A DNA stretch of 36,347 nt, from NCBI GenBank assembly GCA_003151595.1, contig PLXW01000057.1:51454-87800 (forward strand), read 5' to 3'. Shown here piece after piece: positions 1 through 8,097 of this stretch. The DNA is from Myxococcales bacterium. Lineage in GTDB: Bacteria; Myxococcota; Polyangia; Polyangiales; Polyangiaceae. The stretch's first letter is position 1. Each line of letters opens with the position of its first letter. The notes beneath the pieces are model-generated. The model saw nothing but the letters and a program-made list of their open reading frames with translations. It was not told the origin of the DNA and made no database searches. A program made the translations under genes and the position numbers.

Positions 1-142
1 TGGGCTCGAGGTACGGCGTCCGCACCTCGCGAAACCGGTGGAGCGCCATCGCCTGCGCGAACGCCGCTTCCACGCGATGCCACGGCCCGATCTCGTCGGG
101 GAGCACATCGTTCATGCCTTTGACGGCGCGGAGCGGGGTCAT
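1..142 (-). CDS. hisS: Histidyl-tRNA synthetase, N-terminal fragment (cut by window edge)
   Basis: Reading leftward from the ATG at 142, the 47 visible codons begin MTPLRAVKGMNDVLPDE and continue with a helix ending REVRTPYLEP. The KGMNDxLP motif followed by an E-x-R-x-P-x-x-E segment is the hallmark N-terminus of HisS, the class II synthetase that charges tRNA-His in the cytoplasm. The rest of the gene, including motifs 2 and 3, lies outside the window. It is divergent from ruvX, with about 120 bases between the two starts that must hold both promoters. The fragment is short, but the motif is distinctive; the related paralogue HisZ would normally show a less conserved version. Confidence 0.85.
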   Translation of the reverse strand, partial: MTPLRAVKGMNDVLPDEIGPWHRVEAAFAQAMALHRFREVRTPYLEP

Positions 143-263
143 CGTTGAGTTAGAGCGCGCGGTAGGAGACGGGGCGAGACGGGAAGAGCGAGATGCGCGG
201 AAGAGCGGGACTTATCATCGGGCACGCGCGCGCGGTCAAGCGATCGGTGATAAACGGTCGGTC

Positions 264-713
264 GTGGCGGGCGGACGGACGTGCGCGCTTGATCTCGGAG
301 GGGTACGCGTCGGCGTCGCGATCGACGACGATCTCGGGTCCATGGCCCACCCGCGCGGAGTAATCGACGGTCGCGATCGCGCGCATCTGCTGCGCGAGCT
401 GAAGAAGCTCGCCGACGACGAAGACATCACGCGGTTCGTGGTCGGCCTCCCGCTCGACATGAAGGGCGGGGAAGGGGACGCCGCTCGCAAGGCGCGCGTG
501 GTGGCCCAGGAAATCGCCGACGCCACCGGCCGCGACGTGGAGCTCCTCGACGAGCGGTTGACGACGGTGCAAGCACGCCGCGCGCTCGAGGCGAGTGAAG
601 TGCACGGGCGCAAGCAGAAGGCGCGGATCGACGAAGCGTCTGCCACGGCGATCCTCCAGGCGTGGCTCGACGCGCGAAAGATGGAGCGGAAGAACGCGCG
701 GAGACGCCCGTGA
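264..713 (+). CDS. ruvX: RuvX/YqgF family Holliday-junction resolvase-like nuclease
   Basis: The 149-residue product has the RNase H-like fold signature of RuvX/YqgF: an N-terminal strand ALDLGGVRVGVAIDD carrying the first catalytic Asp (residue 10), a central FVVGLPLDMKG segment, LDERLTT (second acidic site) and a C-terminal IDEASATAILQAWLD carrying the last acidic site. Family members process pre-16S rRNA ends and/or resolve branched DNA. The open frame extends upstream to 114, but that ATG lies inside the divergent hisS start and would add about 50 residues absent from the family. The GTG at 264 gives the usual family length, though its Shine-Dalgarno (GGTGA near 246) is weak and distant. 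The stop overlaps the mltG start by four bases, so the two are probably translationally coupled. Confidence 0.88.
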   Translation: MAGGRTCALDLGGVRVGVAIDDDLGSMAHPRGVIDGRDRAHLLRELKKLADDEDITRFVVGLPLDMKGGEGDAARKARVVAQEIADATGRDVELLDERLTTVQARRALEASEVHGRKQKARIDEASATAILQAWLDARKMERKNARRRP

Positions 714-1882
714 GCGATCCGCCGCCCGAAAAGAAACCGCGAAGACGCCGGGCGCGAAAGAAGAAGACCCCGCGCTCTGCCGACGGCGAGCCGCGGCGGC
801 GACCGTCGTGGATGGCGAAATCGATCGTCGGCATCCTCGTCGTTTTCGCCGTCTGCTGCGTGGGCGCGTTTCTCTTCGGCTACCCGCTGTCGCGCGGGCC
901 AGGTGTCGGTCGTGACGTCGAGCTCGACCTTCCCGGCGACGAATCGCCCGACGCGCTGTCCGATCGCCTCGCCACGGCCGGCGTCGTCGCCCACCCGCGC
1001 CTCTTCGCGGTGTACTTGCGCCTCACCGGCGGCGCCGCCCACGCGGTTCGCGGCGCGCACCTCCTCACCGACGATCTCACGCCGCGCGAGCTGGTCGCCC
1101 GCATCGACCGCACCGCGCTGGCCGGCCACGCGCGCGTCACGTTCCCCGAAGGGTGGACCCGCTTCGACATCGGTCGGCGTCTTCAGCAAGCGCACGTGTG
1201 CACGCAGCGCGCGTTCCTCGACGCCAGCGCCGACCCGAGCATGCTCGCCGACCTGCGAGTCGACGCCACGAGCGCCGAAGGCTTCCTCTTCCCGGCGACG
1301 TACGAGCTCCCCCTCGACGCCGACGCGAAGGACGTCGTCCGCCGCATGAAGATCGAGTTCGACAAGCGATGGTCCGCGGCCGAAGCGCGCCACGGCTCGT
1401 CGATCAACGATCTCGGCGACTCGCTCGGCTGGGGCATGCGGCAGATCGTGACGCTCGCCTCCATGGTCGAGAAAGAAGCGGTGGCCGACGACGAGCGCGC
1501 GCTCATCGCCAGCGTGTTCGTCAACCGCCTGCGCGATCCGACGTTCACGCCGAAGCTCCTCCAGTGCGACCCGACCGCGGCCTACGGCTGCCTCGTGATG
1601 CCGGCGCAGATCCCGTCGTGCGCGTCGTTCACCGGGAAGATTACGCACGACCTCGTGGCCGACGCGGCCAACCCGTACAACACGTACAAGCACGAGGGGC
1701 TCCCGCCCGGCCCCATCGCGAACCCGGGGATGAAGTCGCTCGAAGCGGCGATGGCCCCGGCGATCACCAAGTGGCTCTACTTCGTGGCCCACGCCAACAA
1801 GGACGGGCGCAGCACGTTCTCCGAGTCGTACGCGGCGCACACCTCGGCGGTTCACGGCGGAAAGGCGTCGGCGAGCCCGTGA
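710..1882 (+). CDS. mltG: Endolytic murein transglycosylase MltG (YceG family)
   Basis: MltG cleaves nascent peptidoglycan strands at the inner membrane and is thought to set glycan chain length. The 390-residue product has an extremely basic cytoplasmic N-terminus (Arg/Lys clusters in residues 5-33), one membrane span at about 37-58, a LysM-like region, and the YceG catalytic core. Glu254 in SMVEKEA aligns with the family's catalytic Glu. Other family blocks are the EGFLFPATYE segment, VNRL, and the C-terminal NPYNTY..GLPPGPIANPG. The GTG at 710 overlaps the ruvX stop (GTGA); an upstream GTG at 662 is possible but would only add residues encoded inside ruvX. The long polybasic tail before the span is unusual for the family, and could bind acidic lipid or a partner. 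Confidence 0.92.
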   Translation: MSDPPPEKKPRRRRARKKKTPRSADGEPRRRPSWMAKSIVGILVVFAVCCVGAFLFGYPLSRGPGVGRDVELDLPGDESPDALSDRLATAGVVAHPRLFAVYLRLTGGAAHAVRGAHLLTDDLTPRELVARIDRTALAGHARVTFPEGWTRFDIGRRLQQAHVCTQRAFLDASADPSMLADLRVDATSAEGFLFPATYELPLDADAKDVVRRMKIEFDKRWSAAEARHGSSINDLGDSLGWGMRQIVTLASMVEKEAVADDERALIASVFVNRLRDPTFTPKLLQCDPTAAYGCLVMPAQIPSCASFTGKITHDLVADAANPYNTYKHEGLPPGPIANPGMKSLEAAMAPAITKWLYFVAHANKDGRSTFSESYAAHTSAVHGGKASASP

Positions 1883-1896
1883 TAGCCTCGCGCGCC

Positions 1897-2337
1897 ATGC
1901 AACCGTGGACCGCCGCATCGCTCGGCGCGGCTGTGTTCATCGCCGCGCACTACATGCTCCTTCGCGCGGCGTCGGGGCGGCTCAACGACACGCTCGGCGC
2001 GTTGATCCTCGAAGGGGCCGCGGTCGTGGGCATCGCGGCGAACTACCTCTTCGGTCCGCGCGGTCCGGCGATCGATGCGTCGCGCCTCGGCGTGGTCTTC
2101 AGCGTGATGAGCGGCCTCTGCATCTCGGGCGCGAGCATCCTGTTGTTCTCGGCGTTGCGACGGGGCGGGCCGGTGGCGGCGACGGGGACGATCGTGCTCG
2201 GCGGCGGCGTGACTCTCAGCGCGATCGCGGCGCCGTTCATCTTCGCAGAAGCGTTCACCGTGCGGCGCGCGGTCGGCGTGGGGCTCGGGATCGCGGCGAT
2301 GGTCGTGCTCTCGCTCGACACGGTGGCCGAGCCATGA
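1897..2337 (+). CDS. Half-size (four-span) DMT/EamA-like membrane transporter
   Basis: The 146-residue product consists almost entirely of four hydrophobic segments (about residues 5-20, 34-50, 65-85 and 95-140). It has Gly/Ala-rich helices and a GGGVTLSAIAAPFIFAEAF segment like the last helices of an EamA repeat. That is half of a standard ten-span EamA exporter and close to the size of small multidrug resistance proteins, so it would probably work as a dimer. The ATG at 1897 follows the mltG stop by 14 bases. The stop overlaps the glk start (ATGA), so it is translationally coupled to glucokinase. A sugar or metabolite substrate is a guess from this coupling; the family alone does not give the substrate. 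Confidence 0.7.
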   Translation: MQPWTAASLGAAVFIAAHYMLLRAASGRLNDTLGALILEGAAVVGIAANYLFGPRGPAIDASRLGVVFSVMSGLCISGASILLFSALRRGGPVAATGTIVLGGGVTLSAIAAPFIFAEAFTVRRAVGVGLGIAAMVVLSLDTVAEP

Positions 2338-3320
2338 TCCTCGCCGGCGACATCGGCGGCACGCATGCGCGCCTCGCGCTCTTCGACGACGCGAAGAAGA
2401 AGCCGATCGCGCATCGCACGTTCGAGAGCGCCAAGTTCGCCAGCCTCGAGGCCGTGCTCGCGGAGTTCATCACCAAGGCACAGGCCAAGCGCGTGCGCGC
2501 GGCGACGTTCGGGCTCGCGGGGCCGGTGATCGATCAGCGATGCGTGGCCACCAACCTCCCGTGGGTGGTCGATGCGCGCGTCGTGGCGCGGAAGACCGGC
2601 ATCAAGGAGGTCACGCTCCTGAACGATCTCGTCGCGCTGGCGTTCGGCGCGATGACCGTACCGCGATCGAAGCTGCACCTCCTTCAAGGCACGTCGCCTC
2701 CGAAGAAGACCGGCGGCAACCTGGCGTGCATCGCCGCCGGCACCGGCCTCGGAGAAGCGGCGATCATCTGGGACGGCACGACGCACGTTCCGCTCGCCAC
2801 CGAGGGGGGCCACGTCGACTTCGCCGCGCGCACGCCGATCGAGTGGGAGCTCCACGGATGGCTCGCGTCGCGCTTCGGGCACGTGAGCTACGAGCGCATC
2901 GCGGCCGGTCCCGGATTCAGCGCGCTGTACGACTTCTTCCACGTGGCCAAGGGGCTGGAAGAGACGCGCGCGAACGCCGACGCGATCGCCGGCGCGCGCG
3001 ATCGCAACGCGATCATCGCCGAGCTCGGCGCCGCGAAGACGAGCGTGCCGGCCATGAAGGCGTTCGATCTCTTCGCGCGCATCTACGGCGCCGAAGCCGG
3101 CAACCTCGCGCTGAAGACGCTGGCCACGGGCGGCGTCTTCGTCGCCGGCGGCATCTCCGGTCGCTTCGCCGGCGCGCTCGCGAAGAGCGAGTTCATGGAG
3201 GCGTTCCTCGACAAGGGGCGCTTCCGGTCGCTCCTCGAGAGCGTCCCGGTCGCCATCGTCCTCGACGCCGACATCGGCCTCGCGGGGAGCCGCTTCCACG
3301 CGGCGACGCAAACGCGCTGA
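2334..3320 (+). CDS. glk: Glucokinase (Glk family)
   Basis: This enzyme phosphorylates glucose to glucose-6-phosphate using ATP in the cytoplasm. The 328-residue length is typical of the proteobacterial Glk family rather than ROK kinases. Visible motifs are the N-terminal phosphate loop LAGDIGGTHARLALFD, the sugar-binding LLNDLVALAFGA, the second phosphate loop AAGTGLGEAAI, the TEGGHVDFA segment, ERIAAGPG, and the C-terminal adenosine loop GGVFVAGGIS. The ATG at 2334 overlaps the transporter stop. The product is the substrate of Zwf, encoded about 3 kb away on the opposite strand, so this side of the window supplies the pentose phosphate branch. Confidence 0.95.
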   Translation: MILAGDIGGTHARLALFDDAKKKPIAHRTFESAKFASLEAVLAEFITKAQAKRVRAATFGLAGPVIDQRCVATNLPWVVDARVVARKTGIKEVTLLNDLVALAFGAMTVPRSKLHLLQGTSPPKKTGGNLACIAAGTGLGEAAIIWDGTTHVPLATEGGHVDFAARTPIEWELHGWLASRFGHVSYERIAAGPGFSALYDFFHVAKGLEETRANADAIAGARDRNAIIAELGAAKTSVPAMKAFDLFARIYGAEAGNLALKTLATGGVFVAGGISGRFAGALAKSEFMEAFLDKGRFRSLLESVPVAIVLDADIGLAGSRFHAATQTR

Positions 3321-3342
3321 ATCCGAAAGAGAGCCCTCCTTC

Positions 3343-4593
3343 ATGGGTCGCATCCTCGAGCTGGCGGAGAACCTCTGGAACGGCAAGGTCTCCTCGGACG
3401 ACCATCCGCCGTACGCGCCGCTCCTCGAGCTCGAGTCGATCGCCGACGGCGTGGCGTTCATCTCCAGCTTCGCCAACGTGACCGCGATCGCGACGGGGGA
3501 GGGGCTCGTCCTCATCGACGTCGGCAGCGCGCAGCTGAGCGGCCTGGTGCAAGGGAACCTGCGCGAGTGGTCGAAGGATCGCGTGCACACGGCGGTGTAC
3601 ACGCACGGGCACCTCGACCACGTGATGGGCATCGCGCGCTTCGACGACGAGGCGCGCGAGAAGAGCTGGGCTCCGCCGCGCGTCGTGGCGCACGAAGCCG
3701 TGCCGGTGCGGTTCGAGAGGTACGCGCTGACCGCGGGCTACAACGGCTGCATCAACACGCGGCAGTTCCAGATGCAGGTCACGTGGCCCACGACCTACCG
3801 CGCGCCGGACGTCCTCTACGCGAGCGCGATGAGCCTCCACATCGGCGGCGTCGCGATCGAGCTTCACCACGCGCGCGGTGAGACCGACGATCACACGTGG
3901 GCGTGGGTCCCATCGAAGAAGCTCCTGTGCACGGGCGACCTGTTCCTTTGGTGCTGCCCGAACGCAGGCAACCCGCAGAAGGTTCAGCGCTACCCGCGCG
4001 AGTGGGCGCGCGCGCTGCGTGCGATGGAGTCGCTGGGAGCCGAGGTGCTGTCGCCCGGTCACGGCGTGCCGATCATGGGCGCCGCGCGCGTGAAGCAAGC
4101 GCTCTCCGAGACCGCCGAGCTGCTCGAAGATCTCCACGACCGCACGGTGGCTGCGATGAACCAGGGCATGCGCCTCGACGACGTGATCCGCGCCGTGCGC
4201 GCGCCGGAGCGCCTGCTCGCGCGCCCGTACCTGCGACCGGTCTACGACGAGCCCGAGTTCATCGTCCGCAATCTGTGGCGCCTGTACGGCGGATGGTGGG
4301 ACGGCGATCCGTCGCACCTGAAGCCGTCGCCCCCCGCCGAGCTGGCGAAAGAGATCGCCTCGCTCGCCGGCGGCGCGTCGAAGCTCGCCGATCGCGCGCA
4401 GGCGCTCGTGGCCTCGGGCGATCTCGCGCTGGCGTGTCACCTCGCGGAGCTGGCCGCACAGGCCGCGCCGGACGACGCGGCGATCGTGAACGCGCGCGCG
4501 GACGTCTATCACGCGCGCGCGCGTCGCGAGCAGTCGCTCATGGCCCGCGGCATCTACACCGCCGCCGCGAGCGAGCCTCCGAAGCGCGCGTAA
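3343..4593 (+). CDS. Metallo-beta-lactamase-fold hydrolase with alkylsulfatase dimerisation domain
   Basis: The N-terminal half is a metallo-beta-lactamase fold with the zinc motif THGHLDH at residues 87-93, followed by HARGETDDHTWAW, a CTGDLFLW segment (metal-bridging Asp) and SPGHG. The C-terminal part, from about residue 305 (NLWRLYGGWWDGDPSHLKP) to SLMARGIY, matches the helical dimerisation domain of SdsA1/BDS1-type alkylsulfatases, with the RAQALVASGDLALACHLAE region. Family members hydrolyse primary alkyl sulfates such as SDS. At 416 residues it lacks the C-terminal SCP2-like lipid-binding domain and the N-terminal secretion leader of SdsA1, so the substrate may differ. It starts 22 bases after glk and ends 11 bases from the convergent pgl stop, leaving almost no room for terminators outside the coding ends. 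Confidence 0.82.
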   Translation: MGRILELAENLWNGKVSSDDHPPYAPLLELESIADGVAFISSFANVTAIATGEGLVLIDVGSAQLSGLVQGNLREWSKDRVHTAVYTHGHLDHVMGIARFDDEAREKSWAPPRVVAHEAVPVRFERYALTAGYNGCINTRQFQMQVTWPTTYRAPDVLYASAMSLHIGGVAIELHHARGETDDHTWAWVPSKKLLCTGDLFLWCCPNAGNPQKVQRYPREWARALRAMESLGAEVLSPGHGVPIMGAARVKQALSETAELLEDLHDRTVAAMNQGMRLDDVIRAVRAPERLLARPYLRPVYDEPEFIVRNLWRLYGGWWDGDPSHLKPSPPAELAKEIASLAGGASKLADRAQALVASGDLALACHLAELAAQAAPDDAAIVNARADVYHARARREQSLMARGIYTAAASEPPKRA

Positions 4594-4604
4594 CCGTCAG
4601 CGCG

Positions 4605-5348
4605 TCAGACGCCGCCGGCGGCGCGATCGATGATCCAGGCGATCGATCCGCGCGCGTGGCGAATGATTCGCGAAGGGGTGTCGTGCACGCGCCCTTCGAC
4701 CTGCCACGCGCGCTCGAGCGGGCCGTTCTTCTCTTTGCCCACCGCCATCACGATGATCGAGTGCGCCGCTTCGATGACCGGCGGGGTCAAGGTCAGCCTC
4801 GCCTCGCGGTCGCCCTTCGCGGGGACCTCGACCACCAGGCGGTCGACGATGTCGACCGTGAGATCGCCCGGGAAGAGCGACGCCGTGTGCCCGTCGTCGC
4901 CCACGCCGAGGACCATCACGTCGAACGCCGGCACGCCCCGCTCGTCGGGCTTCACCGTCGCGCGAACCAAGCGCTCGTAGTCGCGCGCGGCGGCAGCGAG
5001 GTCCTTCGCGTCCGCCGGCATGCGATGAACGCGCGACGCGGGGATGCGCGCGGGATCGAGCAGCATCTCCTTCGCGTGGAGGAAGTTGCTCCGGTCGTCG
5101 GTGGGAGGAACGGCGCGCTCGTCGACCCACATCACGTCGACCTTCGACCAGTCGACCGACGTGTCCTTCGCCAGCCGCCCGTACGCGTCGCGAGGCGTGT
5201 TCCCGCCCGACAGCGCGATCGACGCCGACCCGCGCGCCACGATGGCGTCGCGGAGGCCGCGCGCGATGCGGACCGCCCCTTCGTGCGCGACCGTGGCCGC
5301 GTCGGGCGTGGCGATGAGAATCCCGGGGACCACGGTCGTCGTCGTCAT
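4605..5348 (-). CDS. pgl: 6-phosphogluconolactonase
   Basis: This is the second enzyme of the oxidative pentose phosphate pathway, hydrolysing 6-phosphogluconolactone to 6-phosphogluconate. The 247-residue product has the Pgl/NagB-fold motifs SIALSGGNTPRDAY near residue 42, MWVDERAVPPTDDRSN, and the signature GVGDDGHTASLFPG, with the catalytic His. It is the last gene of the gnd-zwf-opcA-pgl run. Its ATG overlaps the opcA stop by four bases (ATGA), implying coupled translation. Its end is almost touching the convergent alkylsulfatase-like gene; a GC-rich palindrome inside the last codons (around 4607-4622) could contribute to termination, but I see no classical T-tract. Confidence 0.94.
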   Translation of the reverse strand: MTTTTVVPGILIATPDAATVAHEGAVRIARGLRDAIVARGSASIALSGGNTPRDAYGRLAKDTSVDWSKVDVMWVDERAVPPTDDRSNFLHAKEMLLDPARIPASRVHRMPADAKDLAAAARDYERLVRATVKPDERGVPAFDVMVLGVGDDGHTASLFPGDLTVDIVDRLVVEVPAKGDREARLTLTPPVIEAAHSIIVMAVGKEKNGPLERAWQVEGRVHDTPSRIIRHARGSIAWIIDRAAGGV

Positions 5349-6553
5349 CGAACCACCACTCCGTCTTCGAAAAAGTGCTCCGCGAACTGCACCGACTCCA
5401 CGAGCGTCGGGTCGTACACCTGCCGGTGGAGCGTCCGCTCCAGCACGCGCGCCCCCTTGTTGGCGCGCAGGCGCACGCTTCGCGTCTGGCACGGCTGGCC
5501 CGCGAGCTCGCACGTCCAGGTGACGACGTCGGCATCGAGCGTCTTGCCGTCGACCCCTCCGCCGCTGGCGAGCTCGCGCACGATAGACCCCTTCAAGGCT
5601 TGCCCGCCCGACGCGGCCTCGATCTCCACCGAGGCCAGCGCGCCCGGCGCGACCCCCTCCGGCCTCGGCACCGCGCCCAGGACCAGCGACACGTCTCGCC
5701 CGTCTTCGCGCTTCATTCGAAGGGCGCCGCCCATGCGCGTGGCGCGCCATCCGAGGCGCGTCGCCAGCCAGCCCAGCAAGAGCGCCCCCTCCGATCCGAG
5801 CCGCGCCCCCGAGTCGGACGCTTGCCGCACCGTCACGCGCGTGATCTCGCGCGCGTGATCGCGCGTGCGCGCTTCGTCGAAGAAGCGCGCGCACAGCTCC
5901 TGCCACGTGGCGAGGCGCGTCCACGCCAGGTCGGCGAGCGCCGGCCGCGGCTCGGACTCTTCGCGCAACCACTTCGCCAGCTGCACGAGGCTCGCCAGCG
6001 ACGTGTACTCCGTGTCGAGCACCACGCGCTGAGAGCGAAGGGCCATCGACGTGAACACGTCGTCGTCGGTGTGCACGCGACCGAGCCACACCAGCGCCGT
6101 CGGGATCTCGGGGACGAGCAGCGCATCCACGATGCTCGCCACGCGCGCGCACACGCTGCCGCTCGCGACCAGGCGCACCCGCTCCGAGCACACGACGCCC
6201 GATTCGCCGCGCACGCAGACGGCGGTCGCTTCCCCCTCGAGCGCGCGCGTCGGCGACTCCGGCTCGAGCGTCACCACGATCGCGCGCGACGGCATGCTCG
6301 CCGTCACCTCTTCCACCACCGCCGTGTACCTGTCGGCCACCTCGCGCGACGACGCGGCGACCACGAGGTTCATCGTGCACACGCGCGACTTCGGCATCTC
6401 GCCCGGCGCGAGCGGCGCGGTCCACATGTCGCGCAGCTCCTTCTCGATGCGCGCGAGGATCGCGCTCGTCACCGGCCCGGGCGGAATGCTCAGCGGAGAT
6501 TGCGCGTCCGCGCGAAGCGCGGCGCGGTCGGCACCAGAGGAGTCGCGGTTCAC
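5345..6553 (-). CDS. opcA: Glucose-6-phosphate dehydrogenase assembly/activator protein OpcA homologue
   Basis: The product (402 residues from the chosen start) has the OpcA layout. It has an N-terminal domain with SRVCTMNLVV, a middle DALLVPEIPTALVWLGRV segment with the Pro and Trp typical of the family, and a C-terminal DGxxV half. OpcA binds Zwf and is needed for full G6PD activity in cyanobacteria and actinobacteria. The GTG at 6553 overlaps the zwf stop (GTGA) and has a perfect GGAGG five bases upstream, so it is preferred to the in-frame GTG at 6565. The protein contains eight or so Cys residues, including pairs in the AVCVRGESGVVC and TCELAGQPC regions, which would allow redox control, as described for cyanobacterial OpcA. 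That mode is inference here. Confidence 0.85.
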   Translation of the reverse strand: MNRDSSGADRAALRADAQSPLSIPPGPVTSAILARIEKELRDMWTAPLAPGEMPKSRVCTMNLVVAASSREVADRYTAVVEEVTASMPSRAIVVTLEPESPTRALEGEATAVCVRGESGVVCSERVRLVASGSVCARVASIVDALLVPEIPTALVWLGRVHTDDDVFTSMALRSQRVVLDTEYTSLASLVQLAKWLREESEPRPALADLAWTRLATWQELCARFFDEARTRDHAREITRVTVRQASDSGARLGSEGALLLGWLATRLGWRATRMGGALRMKREDGRDVSLVLGAVPRPEGVAPGALASVEIEAASGGQALKGSIVRELASGGGVDGKTLDADVVTWTCELAGQPCQTRSVRLRANKGARVLERTLHRQVYDPTLVESVQFAEHFFEDGVVVR

Positions 6554-8097
6554 GGTCGCCTCCACCTTCGCCCGTCACGCGCGAGCAAATCGTCGGCCTG
6601 CTCCGGCCCCCACGACCCCGAATCGTACAGCGGCGGGGGAGTGCTCCCTTCGTTCGCCCAGGCGTCGAACACGTGGTCGATGTACTCCCACTGCGCTTCG
6701 ACCTCGTCGCGCCGCGTGAAGAGCGTCGCTTCGCCGCGCATCGCATCGAGCAGCAGCCGCTCGTACGCTTCGGGCGTGTTCGATCCAAACGCGGTGCCGT
6801 ACCGAAAGTCCATCGACACGTCGCGCAGGATCGTGTGCTGCCCCGGCTCCTTCGAGATGAAGCGGAGCGCGATCCCTTCGTCGGGTTGAATGCGCATGGC
6901 CAGGACGTTCGGCGTGATGCCGCCGTCGGGCGCGCGGAAGAGGCCGTGCGGCACCTTCTTGAACTGGATGGCGATCTCGGTCACGCGCCGCGCGAGGCGC
7001 TTGCCGGCGCGGACGTAGAACGGCACGCCGCCCCAGCGCCAGTTGTCGACGTGCACGCGCATCGCCACGTACGTCTCGATGCGCGAGTCGGGCGCCACGT
7101 CGGGCTCTTCTCGGTACCCCGGCACGTCGTCGCCGCGCACGAACCCCCGGCCGTACTGCCCGCGGATCACGTTCTCGGGCACCTTCGATCGCTCCATCGC
7201 CCGGAGCGATCGCAGCACCTTCACCTTCTCGTCGCGCACGCTGTCGGCCGAGAGCGAGATCGGCGGCTCCATCGCCGTGAGGCAGAGGAGCTGCATCAGG
7301 TGGTTCTCGACGATGTCGCGCGTGACGCCGGTCTGCTCGTAGAACTTCCCGCGCCCCTCGACGCCGATCTCCTCGGCCACCGTGATCTGCACGTGGTCGA
7401 CGTGCTCGCGGTTCCAGATCGGTTCGAACAGCGAGTTGGCGAAGCGGAAGACGAGCAGGTTCTGCACCGTCTCCTTGCCGAGGTAGTGATCGATCCGGAA
7501 CACCTGCGACTCGTCGAAGACGCCGGCGATCGTGTCGTTCAGCTCGCGTGCGCTCTTCAGGTCGTGGCCGAAGGGCTTCTCGAAGACGACGCGCGTCCAC
7601 TCGTGCGAGTCGCGCGACGGCGGCTTGACGAGGTTCGCTTCCTTCAAGTGCTTGGTGATGATGCCGAAGTCGCTCGGCGACACCGCCAGGTAGAAGAGCC
7701 GGTTCTTCCCGATGCCGCGCTCTTGCTCCAGCGCGTCGAGGTGCTTGGCGAGCGCCGCGTACGTCTTCGGATCTTCGAACGTGCCGCTCACGTAGCTGAC
7801 GCCGCGCTCGAAGTCGGACCACACCGCTTCGTCGAGCGGCTTTCGCCGCGAGAACTTCGCGATGCCGTCCTTCATCTCCTTGCGGAAGACGTCGTTCGAC
7901 TTCTCGCGTCGCGCCACGCCGACGACCGCGAACCCGCCCGGCAGCGCGCGGCTGACGGCGAGGTTGTAGAGCCCCGGCATCAGCTTGCGCTTGGTGAGGT
8001 CGCCCGACGCGCCGAAGATGACGACGGCGCACGGGTCTCCGGTTCGATCTTCGACGAGGCCGCGGCGCAGCGGGTTGGTCGCGTCCACGACGCTCAC
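6550..8097 (-). CDS. zwf: Glucose-6-phosphate 1-dehydrogenase
   Basis: Zwf oxidises glucose-6-phosphate to the lactone and makes NADPH. The 515-residue product is full length. It has the Rossmann loop IFGASGDLTKRKLMPGLYNL, the VFEKPFGHDL segment, the active-site signature RIDHYLGKETVQNLLVFRF (catalytic His and substrate Lys), RDIVENHLMQLL, and YVRAGKRL near residue 370. The GTG start overlaps the gnd stop (GTGA) and the stop overlaps opcA, so the enzyme and its OpcA partner are made from the same transcript in fixed order. No other start is needed. Confidence 0.97.
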   Translation of the reverse strand: MSVVDATNPLRRGLVEDRTGDPCAVVIFGASGDLTKRKLMPGLYNLAVSRALPGGFAVVGVARREKSNDVFRKEMKDGIAKFSRRKPLDEAVWSDFERGVSYVSGTFEDPKTYAALAKHLDALEQERGIGKNRLFYLAVSPSDFGIITKHLKEANLVKPPSRDSHEWTRVVFEKPFGHDLKSARELNDTIAGVFDESQVFRIDHYLGKETVQNLLVFRFANSLFEPIWNREHVDHVQITVAEEIGVEGRGKFYEQTGVTRDIVENHLMQLLCLTAMEPPISLSADSVRDEKVKVLRSLRAMERSKVPENVIRGQYGRGFVRGDDVPGYREEPDVAPDSRIETYVAMRVHVDNWRWGGVPFYVRAGKRLARRVTEIAIQFKKVPHGLFRAPDGGITPNVLAMRIQPDEGIALRFISKEPGQHTILRDVSMDFRYGTAFGSNTPEAYERLLLDAMRGEATLFTRRDEVEAQWEYIDHVFDAWANEGSTPPPLYDSGSWGPEQADDLLARDGRRWRRP

